Assembly: GCA_002404055.1 (NCBI GenBank)
Contig: DHIZ01000053.1
Coordinates: 957-7,174 of the forward strand
Direction: 5' to 3'
DNA: 6,218 nt
Origin: Chloroflexi bacterium UBA4733
GTDB taxonomy: Bacteria; Chloroflexota; UBA4733
In this document: positions 1 through 6,193 of the stretch, piece by piece
How positions within the stretch are numbered: the first letter of the stretch is position 1
Layout: every line of letters begins with the position of its first letter
Notes under the pieces: generated by a model
What the model was told of the DNA's origin: nothing
What the model saw: only the letters and a program-made list of their open reading frames with translations
The model's database searches: none
Position numbers and translations under genes: made by a program

Positions 1-53
1 GCGCTGCGTTCGCAATGCAGAGGTTGCGGGTTCGAGTCCCGCTATCTCCACCA
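1..53 (+). tRNA. tRNA-Ala (anticodon CGC), 5' part outside the window
   Basis: Only the 3' two thirds of the tRNA lie in the window. The anticodon stem is CTGCG (4-8) with TGCAG (16-20), ending in one G-T pair, around the loop TTCGCAA (9-15). This puts CGC at the anticodon, which reads the Ala codon GCG. The T stem GCGGG (26-30) pairs perfectly with CCCGC (38-42) around TTCGAGT. The acceptor 3' strand TATCTCC (43-49) is followed by discriminator A50 and an encoded CCA (51-53). The T at acceptor position 70 would allow the G3-U70 pair that marks tRNA-Ala, but its partner is upstream of the window. Confidence 0.87.
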
Positions 54-84
54 GTTTTATGCCCACACCACCGCTTTGCCGCGG

Positions 85-160
85 GGCCCGGTAGCTCAGA
101 GGATAGAGCAGCGGTTTCCTAAACCGCGGGTCGGGGGTTCGAGTCCCTCCCGGGCCACCA
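85..160 (+). tRNA. tRNA-Arg (anticodon CCT)
   Basis: A complete cloverleaf can be folded by eye. Acceptor GGCCCGG (85-91) pairs fully with CCGGGCC (150-156), followed by discriminator A157 and an encoded CCA (158-160). The D arm starts GCTC at 94 and closes with GAGC near 106-109. The anticodon stem GCGGT/ACCGC (111-115, 123-127) holds the loop TTCCTAA with anticodon CCT (118-120), which reads the Arg codon AGG. The T stem GGGGG/CCCTC (133-137, 145-149) has one G-T pair around TTCGAGT. It lies 31 bases after the tRNA-Ala in the same direction, so the two are probably co-transcribed. Both decode G-ending codons, which suits a GC-rich genome. Confidence 0.97.
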
Positions 161-454
161 ACTCTGGCGTGTGGCATGAGACCGAACACGCTCGCTCAAA
201 GTGAAGCTCATCAACGTAGTGGCCAGTTCGCTCCGAGCAAGCTTCGTCGGGTCCGTCGTTGTCTTCTCGTTGCTGGGTCGTCGACTCCTGTTCTAGCAAC
301 GACGCCACTCAGCACCAACCGCGACTCCCTCAGCGAACACCCCGGCGACGGCGCCTGCGACAACGACCGTGAGCCGGAGCCACCAAGAAATCGAAACCCA
401 TCGAGCGAGGCGCGCCCGCAGCTCGGATGCTATTGTTGAAGCGGTACAAAATAC
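161..454. other. Intergenic stretch without a supported gene
   Basis: This stretch lies between the tRNA pair and the VTT membrane protein gene. Several frames are open, but none has a ribosome binding site, plausible composition or a recognisable product. A GTG at 201 opens a 31-codon hydrophobic reading frame ending at 294-296, with no Shine-Dalgarno site. I saw no clear terminator hairpin with a T run after the tRNA and no convincing promoter. Confidence 0.5.
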
Positions 455-1126
455 ATGGTTTCCACGCACGCTCATACCGGGCCTCAACTACCCAGGGTGA
501 TCCTCGACGCGCCATCCTGGATACCCTCGGAGAAGATTCCGCGTTGGGCCGTGATCGCCACAATTATTGCGATCTTCCCGATAACGGCGCTTATCACCGT
601 CGTGCCATATCTCCTGGGCTGGCTTGACAGCGGCAGCCTGCAAGGTCTTGGCTACCTCGGTATCTTCCTGATCAACTTCTTCGCCACGGCGGCCTGGTTT
701 GTACCAATTCCACCCGTTGCTGGTCACGCCGCTATCATCGCCGGTTCACAAACCCTCTTCAAGCCGGGTGTGATAGTGGCGGGTTCGGCAGGCATGACGT
801 TGGCCGAATCGACTGCCTACCTGGCGGGCATGATGGGCCGCGCGGCGGCTCAAGAGCACCCGTTGAGAATGACGGGCCCCCTGCGCCGCTGGTTCGAAGC
901 CGCCGCACGCGTAATCCACGGTCTGATGGACCACTACGGTTTCTTGACCCTGCTCATTCTGTCATGCATTCCGAACCCGGTCTTCGAGTTTGCGGGGATC
1001 TCCGCGGGCGCCATCCGCATGAACTTCTGGCGTTTCTTGGTGGCAGTCGGAATCGGCAAGACGGCTCGCGTCATTCTACTGGTCGTCGCCGGCGACGCGA
1101 CGCTCAACGCCCTCCATCTAACCTGA
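455..1126 (+). CDS. VTT/DedA-type (SNARE-associated Golgi family) integral membrane protein
   Basis: This 223-residue polytopic membrane protein most resembles the VTT/DedA family. DedA proteins are linked to envelope integrity and lipid flipping; the substrate here is unknown. Hydrophobic segments lie at about residues 31-55, 64-86, 104-125, 160-185 and 191-213. Two family-like regions are visible. The first is GYLGIF then WFVPIPPVAGHAAIIAGS (66-98), a re-entrant-loop-like stretch rich in Pro and Gly. The second is IPNPVFEFAGISAGAIRM followed by FWRFL and GIGKT (172-203), which matches the PNP-F-x-x-AG-x-x-AG...GK pattern of one VTT subgroup. ESTAYLAG (118-125) fits the motif between them. 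An in-frame stop at 437-439 means ATG 455 is the first possible ATG. No good Shine-Dalgarno site precedes it, only GAAGCGG, so initiation may be weak or leaderless. The gene ends 26 bases from the convergent dockerin-like gene. Confidence 0.82.
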   Translation: MVSTHAHTGPQLPRVILDAPSWIPSEKIPRWAVIATIIAIFPITALITVVPYLLGWLDSGSLQGLGYLGIFLINFFATAAWFVPIPPVAGHAAIIAGSQTLFKPGVIVAGSAGMTLAESTAYLAGMMGRAAAQEHPLRMTGPLRRWFEAAARVIHGLMDHYGFLTLLILSCIPNPVFEFAGISAGAIRMNFWRFLVAVGIGKTARVILLVVAGDATLNALHLT

Positions 1127-1152
1127 TTGCCGAACTGGCGCCGGCGACGTCT

Positions 1153-1917
1153 CTACCGGATGCCGGTGTCATACGTTACGGTCACCTGCTCGAACTGGCC
1201 CGCCGCGACGGTCACCCGCTGAGGAGGCCCAGGCGCGGGCCAGTAGCTGCCATCGACTGGAAGCGGCTGGACGTCATACTGCCCTGGCGGCTCCGCGACA
1301 TGGAACCGGCCCTGGTCATCGCTTTCAACTGTGCTGCCGGCGCCACCGTCTATCGAGGTTATGCGGATCGGCGCCGCCAGGGGCCGATCTGGACAGGGAG
1401 AGCCGGCCCGCTCCACCGGGCAAGTCGGACCCTCGACAACGAGACCGTCGATTCCCGAGTCGGTTACTTCACCAGTGCCAGTGGGCGTGACGGTTGCTGG
1501 CGCTGGCGTGGGAGACGGAGTGCCGGTAGCCGTATCCGTCGCCGTGGGGGTCGGCGTTCCTGTATCGTCGCTCGCGGGGCTCGGGGTAAGAGCACAAGTG
1601 GGCGGACTTCCGGCCAAAATGGCAAGCGCTGCGAGCGTATCTCGTACGTCTGGAGGGTCGCTGCAGAGGACATTCGCCGACCTGCTGCAAGCAGCGTCAC
1701 TTGAGAGACCGGCCACCTCGCGGAGAATGGCAAGAACGTCGGAGCTGTCAAACACGCCGTCGCAATTGACATCGCCGCGGATTGAAACGACCGCGTTGTC
1801 CGGCTTAGCGCTACCCTGAGCGAGGATGCGTGGTCCGCCCGCAGCGATGACGCCAGTTAACGCGACAGCGGTCAGCGCAGTAACGGTCACGAACCAGGGC
1901 AATTTGAAAAGACGCAT
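1153..1917 (-). CDS. Secreted protein: signal peptide, dockerin-like repeats, Thr/Pro linker, carboxypeptidase-regulatory-like domain
   Basis: This is a 254-residue exported protein. Residues 1-34 form a signal peptide (MRLFK, a hydrophobic stretch to about 26, then ILAQGSA near the likely cleavage site). Residues 48-71 form a type I dockerin-like calcium loop, with D49, N51, D53, D57 and D60 at loop positions 1, 3, 5, 9 and 12, followed by LAILREVAGL. A second copy (82-103, ending TLAALAILAG) is degenerate and keeps only N82, D90 and D93. A low-complexity Thr/Pro linker covers 111-146. The C-terminal part (about 155-254) begins GIDGLVVEGPTCPVERAG and then CPDRP, the pattern of small carboxypeptidase-regulatory-like beta domains. 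ATG 1917 is preferred because the signal peptide starts there; the frame is open to 2052, but that extension looks non-coding. No Shine-Dalgarno site is obvious. It may act in surface display or binding. No enzyme domain is visible. Confidence 0.78.
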   Translation of the reverse strand: MRLFKLPWFVTVTALTAVALTGVIAAGGPRILAQGSAKPDNAVVSIRGDVNCDGVFDSSDVLAILREVAGLSSDAACSRSANVLCSDPPDVRDTLAALAILAGSPPTCALTPSPASDDTGTPTPTATDTATGTPSPTPAPATVTPTGTGEVTDSGIDGLVVEGPTCPVERAGSPCPDRPLAAPIRITSIDGGAGSTVESDDQGRFHVAEPPGQYDVQPLPVDGSYWPAPGPPQRVTVAAGQFEQVTVTYDTGIR

Positions 1918-2121
1918 CCCGTACCCATTGTCGGAGTTAACTCGGGCGTTGCCAATGGCTCTGATCCGCACTTTTCCGCCCGCGCGACTCGAACTTGTTG
2001 CGGGAGAGCCTTCCGCGCGGCATTCTGGCAGACGGTGCAAGACCCATGGCACTGCGCAACGTCGCCTGAATAGTCACACGCGCTCCGTTCCGATAATCTA
2101 GATATTCACCGAAGGAGGTTT
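1918..2121. promoter_or_regulatory. Divergent intergenic region between two envelope protein genes
   Basis: These 204 bases separate the start of the dockerin-like gene (reading left) from the start of the lipoprotein gene (reading right), so they must hold both promoters. GATAAT at 2092-2097 is a possible -10 for the lipoprotein gene, but no good -35 lies at the right distance, so this is a weak proposal. I could not choose a promoter for the leftward gene. Confidence 0.4.
2112..2118 (+). promoter_or_regulatory. Strong Shine-Dalgarno site of the lipoprotein gene
   Basis: AAGGAGG lies immediately before ATG 2122, with only TTT between. It is an almost full anti-16S match with unusually short spacing, and it fixes the start codon. 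Confidence 0.75.
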
Positions 2122-2634
2122 ATGTCTCGTATACGGTTTCGGGTTGTCTTAGTGCTGGCTACGGTCGTCTGCGTCGGGCTGCTCGCCGCTTGCAGTAGCA
2201 GCGACGATAGCACGACCACGCCAACCGCAAAGCCAAGCGCCTCTAGCAGTCAGAGTTCATCGGCGACGACACCTCAAGTGTCGTCGTCAGCCACGCAGAC
2301 CGCGGCCGCCACTCCGGTCGGAACCGACAATGGACTCTGTACAGCCACCGCAACAATGAGCCTCCCTGCTCCGCCGAGTCCCAACTACACACAAACGGTG
2401 ACGGGAGTATTAGGCTGTACCAACGGCATCGCTCCAACCGGAGCCATCATGCACGCGGTATGGCACGAAAAGGCGGCAGACAAGATGTGTGACGCGACCG
2501 CCGACGCGACTGGTACAGCCTCATGTAGCCGGCAGATCGGCACCTTGACGTCAGGCTACAAGGTGGTAATCGACGTGACGTTCGGCCTCAACGGCGCCAC
2601 CTACGCCACCACTACTAACTTCACCCCTCAGTGA
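2122..2634 (+). CDS. Secreted lipoprotein with Ser/Thr-rich linker and Ig-like beta domain
   Basis: This is a 170-residue lipoprotein. Residues 1-23 are a lipoprotein signal peptide: basic MSRIRFR, a hydrophobic core, then the lipobox LAAC with C24 as the expected lipidated, membrane-anchored residue. Residues 25-70 are a Ser/Thr-rich spacer (SSSDDS, SASSSQSSS). The C-terminal domain (about 71-170) has four cysteines (73, 99, 123, 135) that could form two disulfides. Its beta-strand pattern includes GAIMHAVWHEK, DATGTASCSRQIG, GYKVVIDVTFGLNG and a final TNFTPQ, which resembles small Ig-like (invasin/Big-type) modules found in secreted proteins. I do not recognise a specific ligand or function. 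The start is supported by the AAGGAGG site. It is divergent from the dockerin-like gene, another exported protein, and ends 27 bases from the convergent oxidoreductase gene. Confidence 0.82.
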   Translation: MSRIRFRVVLVLATVVCVGLLAACSSSDDSTTTPTAKPSASSSQSSSATTPQVSSSATQTAAATPVGTDNGLCTATATMSLPAPPSPNYTQTVTGVLGCTNGIAPTGAIMHAVWHEKAADKMCDATADATGTASCSRQIGTLTSGYKVVIDVTFGLNGATYATTTNFTPQ

Positions 2635-2661
2635 CGGCGGCCGAAGAGTAGGGCGCGTAGG

Positions 2662-3147
2662 CTAAAGGGACGGCGGGAGCAACCGCTTGGCGATCAGCCA
2701 GATCCGTCCCACCAACGGCGTTTCCGCTGAAAAGTCCTGGGTAAGTACGCGCTCCGGCGTCACGATTAGCGTTATTTCTTCGCCCTGCTGTATCCGGTCG
2801 GCGGCTACGCGCATATAGGCCGCTCCGGCGATGGCTCCGAGGTAATGCCGGGCCATCGTCGCGCCAAGCCCTGCCTCCTCCGGGGCAATCATCGCCCGCC
2901 CATAGATTGTGACGCTCCGATTCGGCACTCGCTCCTCCTGCACGCAGACGGTCGCGCGGGCATCCTTCGCGATGTTCTTCGCCTTGGCGCTGTCTTTGCC
3001 TGTACGCATCAGGATTTTGCCCTCGCGAAAGAGGTACCAGATCGGCGTCAGTACTGGCTCGCCGCCCGGCCCGACCGTACCCAGCACCGCGACGTGGCGC
3101 CCTTTCAGAAATCGCTCCCACTCTGGCCTGGACAACCGCTTAGGCAT
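2662..3147 (-). CDS. PPOX-class (pyridoxamine-phosphate-oxidase-like) F420/FMN split-barrel protein
   Basis: This is a 161-residue single-domain cytoplasmic flavin- or deazaflavin-binding protein. The pattern is typical of the split-barrel family often annotated as PPOX class F420-dependent oxidoreductases: RPEWERFLKGRHVAVLGTVG (7-26), GEPVLTPIWYLFREGKI (29-45), RTGKDSAKAKNIAKD (48-62, the cofactor-phosphate-binding region), ATVCVQEE (65-72), VTIYGRAMI (79-87), RHYLG (100-104) and a C-terminal LIVTPERVLTQDFS (127-140). Such proteins reduce small substrates with F420H2 or FMNH2. The substrate cannot be read from the sequence, and FMN use or a haem-binding relative remains possible. The frame is open up to 3471, but family homology begins at ATG 3147 and the extension shows no domain. 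There is no Shine-Dalgarno site, and a promoter candidate ends only a few bases before the ATG. The gene is transcribed alone. Confidence 0.85.
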   Translation of the reverse strand: MPKRLSRPEWERFLKGRHVAVLGTVGPGGEPVLTPIWYLFREGKILMRTGKDSAKAKNIAKDARATVCVQEERVPNRSVTIYGRAMIAPEEAGLGATMARHYLGAIAGAAYMRVAADRIQQGEEITLIVTPERVLTQDFSAETPLVGRIWLIAKRLLPPSL

Positions 3148-3156
3148 TGCGCGTGC

Positions 3157-3185
3157 ACCGTAGCAATCGCGCAAACGTAGGTCAA
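3157..3185 (-). promoter_or_regulatory. Candidate promoter for a leaderless PPOX-family mRNA
   Basis: On the minus strand TTGACC (3185-3180) is followed by a spacer of exactly 17 bases and then TACGGT (3162-3157). The -35 matches five of six consensus bases. The -10 keeps the three most conserved positions (T, A and final T). Transcription would begin around 3150, within about three bases of ATG 3147, which fits the missing ribosome binding site. Confidence 0.42.
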
Positions 3186-3355
3186 TTGATGCGGATGACC
3201 CGACCCGAAAACTCGGACATCCTTTCCAAAAGCTGTGCTGTAACTCCGAACGTTGACCGGCGTCTACCTTAACCATCGTAACGGCTTCGTCAAAGCTTCC
3301 GTCTATTGGACGCGAGGGGCCTCCGTAGGTCGCTTGCGGGGGAAGGACGGATACG

Positions 3356-3526
3356 ATGCAAACACTATCGCTACCGGGCCCGCGTTCTGTGCGTTCGGCC
3401 ATGGCATTGAACTGGGCGAAGTCTTGCGGCAAGAACCGCATCGGCGGCTGGGACCAGGTGGCCGAGGACAACGCCGTGATGTCGCTCGTACCGCACTTGC
3501 GAGCCGTCGGCGGTTCACTCGACTAG
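3356..3526 (+). CDS. Possible small ORF or 3' gene remnant, unrecognised (56 residues)
   Basis: An ATG at 3356 opens a 56-residue frame ending in TAG at 3524-3526. GGAAGG at 3340-3345 lies ten bases before the ATG and could serve as a ribosome binding site. The C-terminal half (NWAKSCGKNRIGGWDQ, then VAEDNAVMSLVPHLRAVGG) has the amino-acid mix of a soluble protein, and its codons from about 3400 mostly end in G or C, like the neighbouring genes. I do not recognise a family. The same frame is stopped just upstream at 3326-3328, so this could be a small protein, the decayed 3' end of a lost gene, or chance. It would be the only + strand gene between two minus-strand genes. Confidence 0.25.
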   Translation: MQTLSLPGPRSVRSAMALNWAKSCGKNRIGGWDQVAEDNAVMSLVPHLRAVGGSLD

Positions 3527-3545
3527 CCGCGACATAGCAAAGTCG

Positions 3546-4841
3546 TCAGGCAGCCAGCCTCATTCGAGCGGTCTCCCGAACCTCATTGTCTTCCCATTGG
3601 TCATCGGCAAACGCTGCGAGACGTGTGCGCGCGCCGCTTACTCCGAGGTCAATCGACTTCGCGCCAATCAATCGGACCGATTCCTCGCAGTCCCACAGAC
3701 ACTGGTAGGCGAGATCATAGCCAAAACTCGGATCGGTCTTGGCCATCGCCTCCGCGAGGAATCTTCGTCCATACGAGTATGGGAACTCCCTAAAGATGCG
3801 TCGCAGGCTCACAAACAGTCCGTCATCAGGGAACCTTGAGAGCATCTGAGCATAGTCGCAGAACGGGTAGATGTGCCCATTTGTGATTCGTCGCTGAAGT
3901 TGAGCTCTTATCCAGGGTATGTCGCTGCGCGTAACATGGCGTTTGAGGATTTCTATCGCGGTTTTCCTGAACTTCCACGATCGAGATGATCGCCATTCGC
4001 GGGCAAGCGGGAGCACCAGCTCCGATGGCAATTCGACGAGTGCCTTCGCTGCTGCAACTCGAAGTGCCATGGGCTGCTTTCTCCCGCTCCAGCCGCCCCA
4101 TTGCCATTGCTCAAGGACGCGCTTTGCGGGTTCGAACACGCGCTCATCCCGTCGCAGCTCCAAAGCTTTGAGTGCAGCCACGGCCCGCCAAGGACGCTTC
4201 GCATCGACTGCTTCAAGAAGTGTTTGCATATCCTCGTCCGAAACACGATGCTCAAGGATCTGACCCATCCGGTGCCAAGTTTGAGTCCGCTCCGCGTCAT
4301 CAAGCAGGCCAGCTGTCGTCGCAGTCGAGTAGTCTGGCGTTGGCTCGTTCTTGTTCCCTCGCTCTTGTTGGCGAGTTCGGAGCACTTCACCGAGCAGAGT
4401 GGGTGAGTGAATCCCGTCCTTCCACGGGCTGCCGTCAAGTGACCCCCAAGGGATTTGGCAATCGAGCGTCTTTGGGTCCCGGAATCGCGGGGACAGAACC
4501 CAATCGAGGCCGTCCCAGATCTCGGGCCGGCTTGAGCCTGCTAGTCCTTCCAAAGCTCGCCGAACGTGGTATCCACTCGCGATGTAGGCGCGCAGGGTCG
4601 CCGCAGCTTCGTCGCTTCCGCGCTTGGCCAGAGCAGCCAGAACGTCAACGGTTAGCCAAGCATTTGTCGTCGACTCATCGATGTCGTCTCTTTCCTGAAG
4701 CTGTCGCGCAAGTGGCTCAATCTCCATTCCGAAGGCTAAAATAATCTGCGCGTAGTAGTCTCCCCGATCGTCGAGCTGATGATCCCAGCGCGGGTCGTTG
4801 ACGATGCACTCCTCAATCATTCGCTTCAAGGTCTCGGTCAC
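3546..4841 (-). CDS. HEAT-repeat-like alpha-helical protein, 5' end abutting an IS256-family element
   Basis: This is a 431-residue, soluble, all-helical protein with no signal peptide or membrane segment. Helical pairs of HEAT/ARM type are visible at about 60-102 (WLTVDVLAALAKRG, EAAATLRAYIASG), 203-245 (LLEAVDAKRPWRAVAALKAL), 258-300 (ALRVAAAKALVEL, FRKTAIEILKRH) and 386-430 (EESVRLIGAKSIDLG, NEVRETARMRLAA). Residues 130-180 are a more polar insert rich in Trp, Asp and Pro. HEAT solenoids usually bind proteins or nucleic acids; no catalytic motif is seen and the function is unknown. The first start is GTG 4841, exactly at the inner edge of the flank next to the IS terminal repeat; ATG 4820 (residue 8) is the alternative. 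Neither has a good Shine-Dalgarno site, and the in-frame stop upstream (TGA, 4850-4848) lies inside the IS repeat. The true N-terminus may therefore have been removed by the insertion. Base composition is visibly less GC-rich than that of the IS. Confidence 0.7.
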   Translation of the reverse strand: MTETLKRMIEECIVNDPRWDHQLDDRGDYYAQIILAFGMEIEPLARQLQERDDIDESTTNAWLTVDVLAALAKRGSDEAAATLRAYIASGYHVRRALEGLAGSSRPEIWDGLDWVLSPRFRDPKTLDCQIPWGSLDGSPWKDGIHSPTLLGEVLRTRQQERGNKNEPTPDYSTATTAGLLDDAERTQTWHRMGQILEHRVSDEDMQTLLEAVDAKRPWRAVAALKALELRRDERVFEPAKRVLEQWQWGGWSGRKQPMALRVAAAKALVELPSELVLPLAREWRSSRSWKFRKTAIEILKRHVTRSDIPWIRAQLQRRITNGHIYPFCDYAQMLSRFPDDGLFVSLRRIFREFPYSYGRRFLAEAMAKTDPSFGYDLAYQCLWDCEESVRLIGAKSIDLGVSGARTRLAAFADDQWEDNEVRETARMRLAA

Positions 4842-4860
4842 GTCCCGTCAAGTGGTGTAA
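4842..4860 (+). repeat. Left terminal inverted repeat of the IS256-family element
   Basis: GTCCCGTCAAGTGGTGTAA matches the inverted right end at 16 of 19 bases, with the three mismatches clustered at repeat positions 6-8. It is followed by AAG, giving the GTGTAAAAG sequence typical of IS256-type ends. Confidence 0.88.
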
Positions 4861-4884
4861 AAGCGCGCCAGCCTCACAATTGGG

Positions 4885-6118
4885 TCAACCAGATGCCGAG
4901 CCCAGTAGCACCACCTCCTTCGGCTCGACGAAGTAGTCGGTGACGGCCAGCTCAGGTACCGATGCGGCGCTGAGGTAACATCGGCCCGTTGCCCACTCGT
5001 CGTGCTGCTCAGCGAGCACCGCGCCGATGAGACGCCGGATCGCTCGCCTGTTAGGAAAGATGCCGACGACGTCGGTACGCCGCCTGATCTCCTTGTTCAG
5101 CTGCTCCAGCGGGTTGTTGGACCAGATCTGGCGCCAGTGAGCGACAGGAAAGGTGGCGAAGGCGAGGATGTCCGGGCCGGCCTCAGCCAGGAGCGCCGCA
5201 GCCCTCTGGGAAGCGCTCCTCGAGCTGTTCCACCACGCGCCGGTGCTGGGCGTGCACCTCCTGCGGCGAGGGCTGCTGGTAGATGGTGCGCACCATCGGC
5301 GCCAGCGCTGGCTGCGCCCGCTTCGGCACCCGGCTCAGGAAGTTGGCCATGAAGTGGGTGCGGCAGCGTTGCCAGCAGACGCCGGCGAAGACCGTGGCGA
5401 TCGCCTCCTTGAGCCCCCGGTGGGCGTCTGAGGTCACGAGCTGCACGCCACCCAGCCCCCGCGCCACCAGCGAGCGCAGGAAGGCGAGCCAGAAGGCGCC
5501 GTCCTCGCTGGTGCCGACATCGATGCCGACCACCTCACGCCGCCACTCGGCGTTGACCGCCGTGGCCACCACCACGCAAACGTTGACGATGCGCCCCGCC
5601 TCTCGCACCTTCTGGGTCAGCGCGTCCAACCAGACGTAGACGTAGGGACCGCCATCCAGAGGGCGGCCCAGAAACGCCTCCACCACGACGTCCAGTTCCT
5701 GACAGATGCGCGAGACCTGGCTCTTGGAGATACCGTCACAGCCAAGCGCCTTCACCAGGTCGTCAACCCGCCGGGTGGAAACGCCCTCCACGTAGGCCTG
5801 CTGCACTACCGACAAGAGCGCCCGTTCACTCCGCCGACGCGGTTCCAGGAGAGACGGGAAGTAGCTCCCCTCACGGAGCTTGGGGATGCGTAAGCCTAGC
5901 GTGCCTACCCGGGTATCCCACGGCCGCGGCCTGTAGCCGTTACGCTGGCTCAGTCGCTCCGGCGCCCGCTCCCCGTAGTCGGCGCCCACCTGCTCCGTCA
6001 CCTCTGCCTCCATGATCGCCTGTACGAGCACGGCCATCGCCTCCCGCAGGAAGTCGACGTCTCCTTCCACTCCGCGCTTGCGCAGCAGCCCCAGAACGTC
6101 AATGCTCTCTTTGACCAC
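4885..6118 (-). pseudogene. IS256-family (mutator type) transposase, disrupted by a +1 frameshift
   Basis: This is a DDE transposase. Restoring one frameshift gives 410 residues, a normal length for IS256 transposases. In the intact first part (residues 1-305), D165 in VWLDA and D231 in VTSDAHRGL are the first two catalytic acids, and CWQRCRTHFMANF (248-260) is the conserved Cys/His region. The frame breaks at one extra base in the C run 5202-5204. The unrepaired product goes from ERFPE into a foreign tail and ends after 311 residues. In the next frame the homology continues with AAALLAEAGPDILAFATFPV, then WSNNPLEQLNKEIRRRTDVV, where E338 (codon 5106-5104) is the third catalytic acid, and on to the stop at 4887-4885. 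The start is GTG 6118, chosen for the AGGAGG site seven bases upstream and the family-like N-terminus. As sequenced, the product lacks the catalytic Glu and should be inactive. A sequencing or assembly error is the main alternative. Confidence 0.9.
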
Positions 6119-6125
6119 TTCGTCA

Positions 6126-6131
6126 CCTCCT
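6126..6131 (-). promoter_or_regulatory. Shine-Dalgarno site of the transposase
   Basis: AGGAGG on the minus strand, followed by seven bases and then GTG 6118. It decides in favour of this GTG start. Confidence 0.8.
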
Positions 6132-6193
6132 CGAGTTAGTACTGTTTTCGCTCGTGAGAATGACGCGGTGGTCTCTTTGTCGCTAGACCTCTG

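Larger units (their letters stand above)
3148..3545. other. Intergenic stretch between the HEAT-repeat and PPOX genes
   Basis: About 400 bases lie between the end of the HEAT-repeat gene and the start of the PPOX gene, both on the minus strand. Besides the promoter candidate at 3157-3185 and a doubtful short + strand ORF at 3356-3526, I see nothing recognisable. Open frames on both strands here have atypical composition and no family motifs. The stretch may contain decayed coding sequence. Confidence 0.45.

Noticed and set aside
201..296. GTG-started 31-residue hydrophobic peptide (VKLINVVASS...), possibly the signal peptide of a frameshifted secreted protein continuing in the next frame to 439.
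   Set aside because: There is no ribosome binding site, no recognisable downstream domain, and it needs an assumed frameshift; chance is more likely.
96..308. Minus-strand frame of 70 residues ending in REGLEPPTRGLGNRCSIL.
   Set aside because: It reads antisense through tRNA-Arg(CCT); the C-terminal string is a well-known artefact of tRNA antisense translation.
1085..1160. Repeated CGCCGGCGACG words near the VTT/dockerin-gene convergence, considered as a bidirectional terminator.
   Set aside because: One copy lies in coding sequence, there is no T run, and no stable hairpin spans the 26-base gap.
964..1704. Long + strand frame of 246 residues.
   Set aside because: It overlaps the end of the VTT gene and runs antisense to the dockerin-like gene; its Arg-rich composition is that of a shadow frame.
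1331..1819. + strand frame of 162 residues rich in Val and Gly.
   Set aside because: It is the reverse complement of the Thr/Pro linker and dockerin region of the minus-strand gene; no family features.
1918..2052. N-terminal extension of the dockerin-like protein by 45 residues.
   Set aside because: It would put 45 residues of atypical sequence before a clear signal peptide, which argues for the ATG at 1917.
3148..3471. N-terminal extension of the PPOX-family protein by 108 residues.
   Set aside because: The conserved fold begins at ATG 3147; the extension has no recognisable domain, and a promoter-like sequence lies within it.
4172..4744. + strand frame of 190 residues opposite the HEAT-repeat gene.
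   Set aside because: Its Ser/Arg-rich composition, lack of a ribosome binding site and position entirely antisense to a well-structured helical protein mark it as a shadow.
5002..5352. + strand frame of 116 residues inside the IS.
   Set aside because: It is antisense to the transposase coding sequence; its Ala/Pro-rich low-complexity composition is a GC-rich shadow effect.
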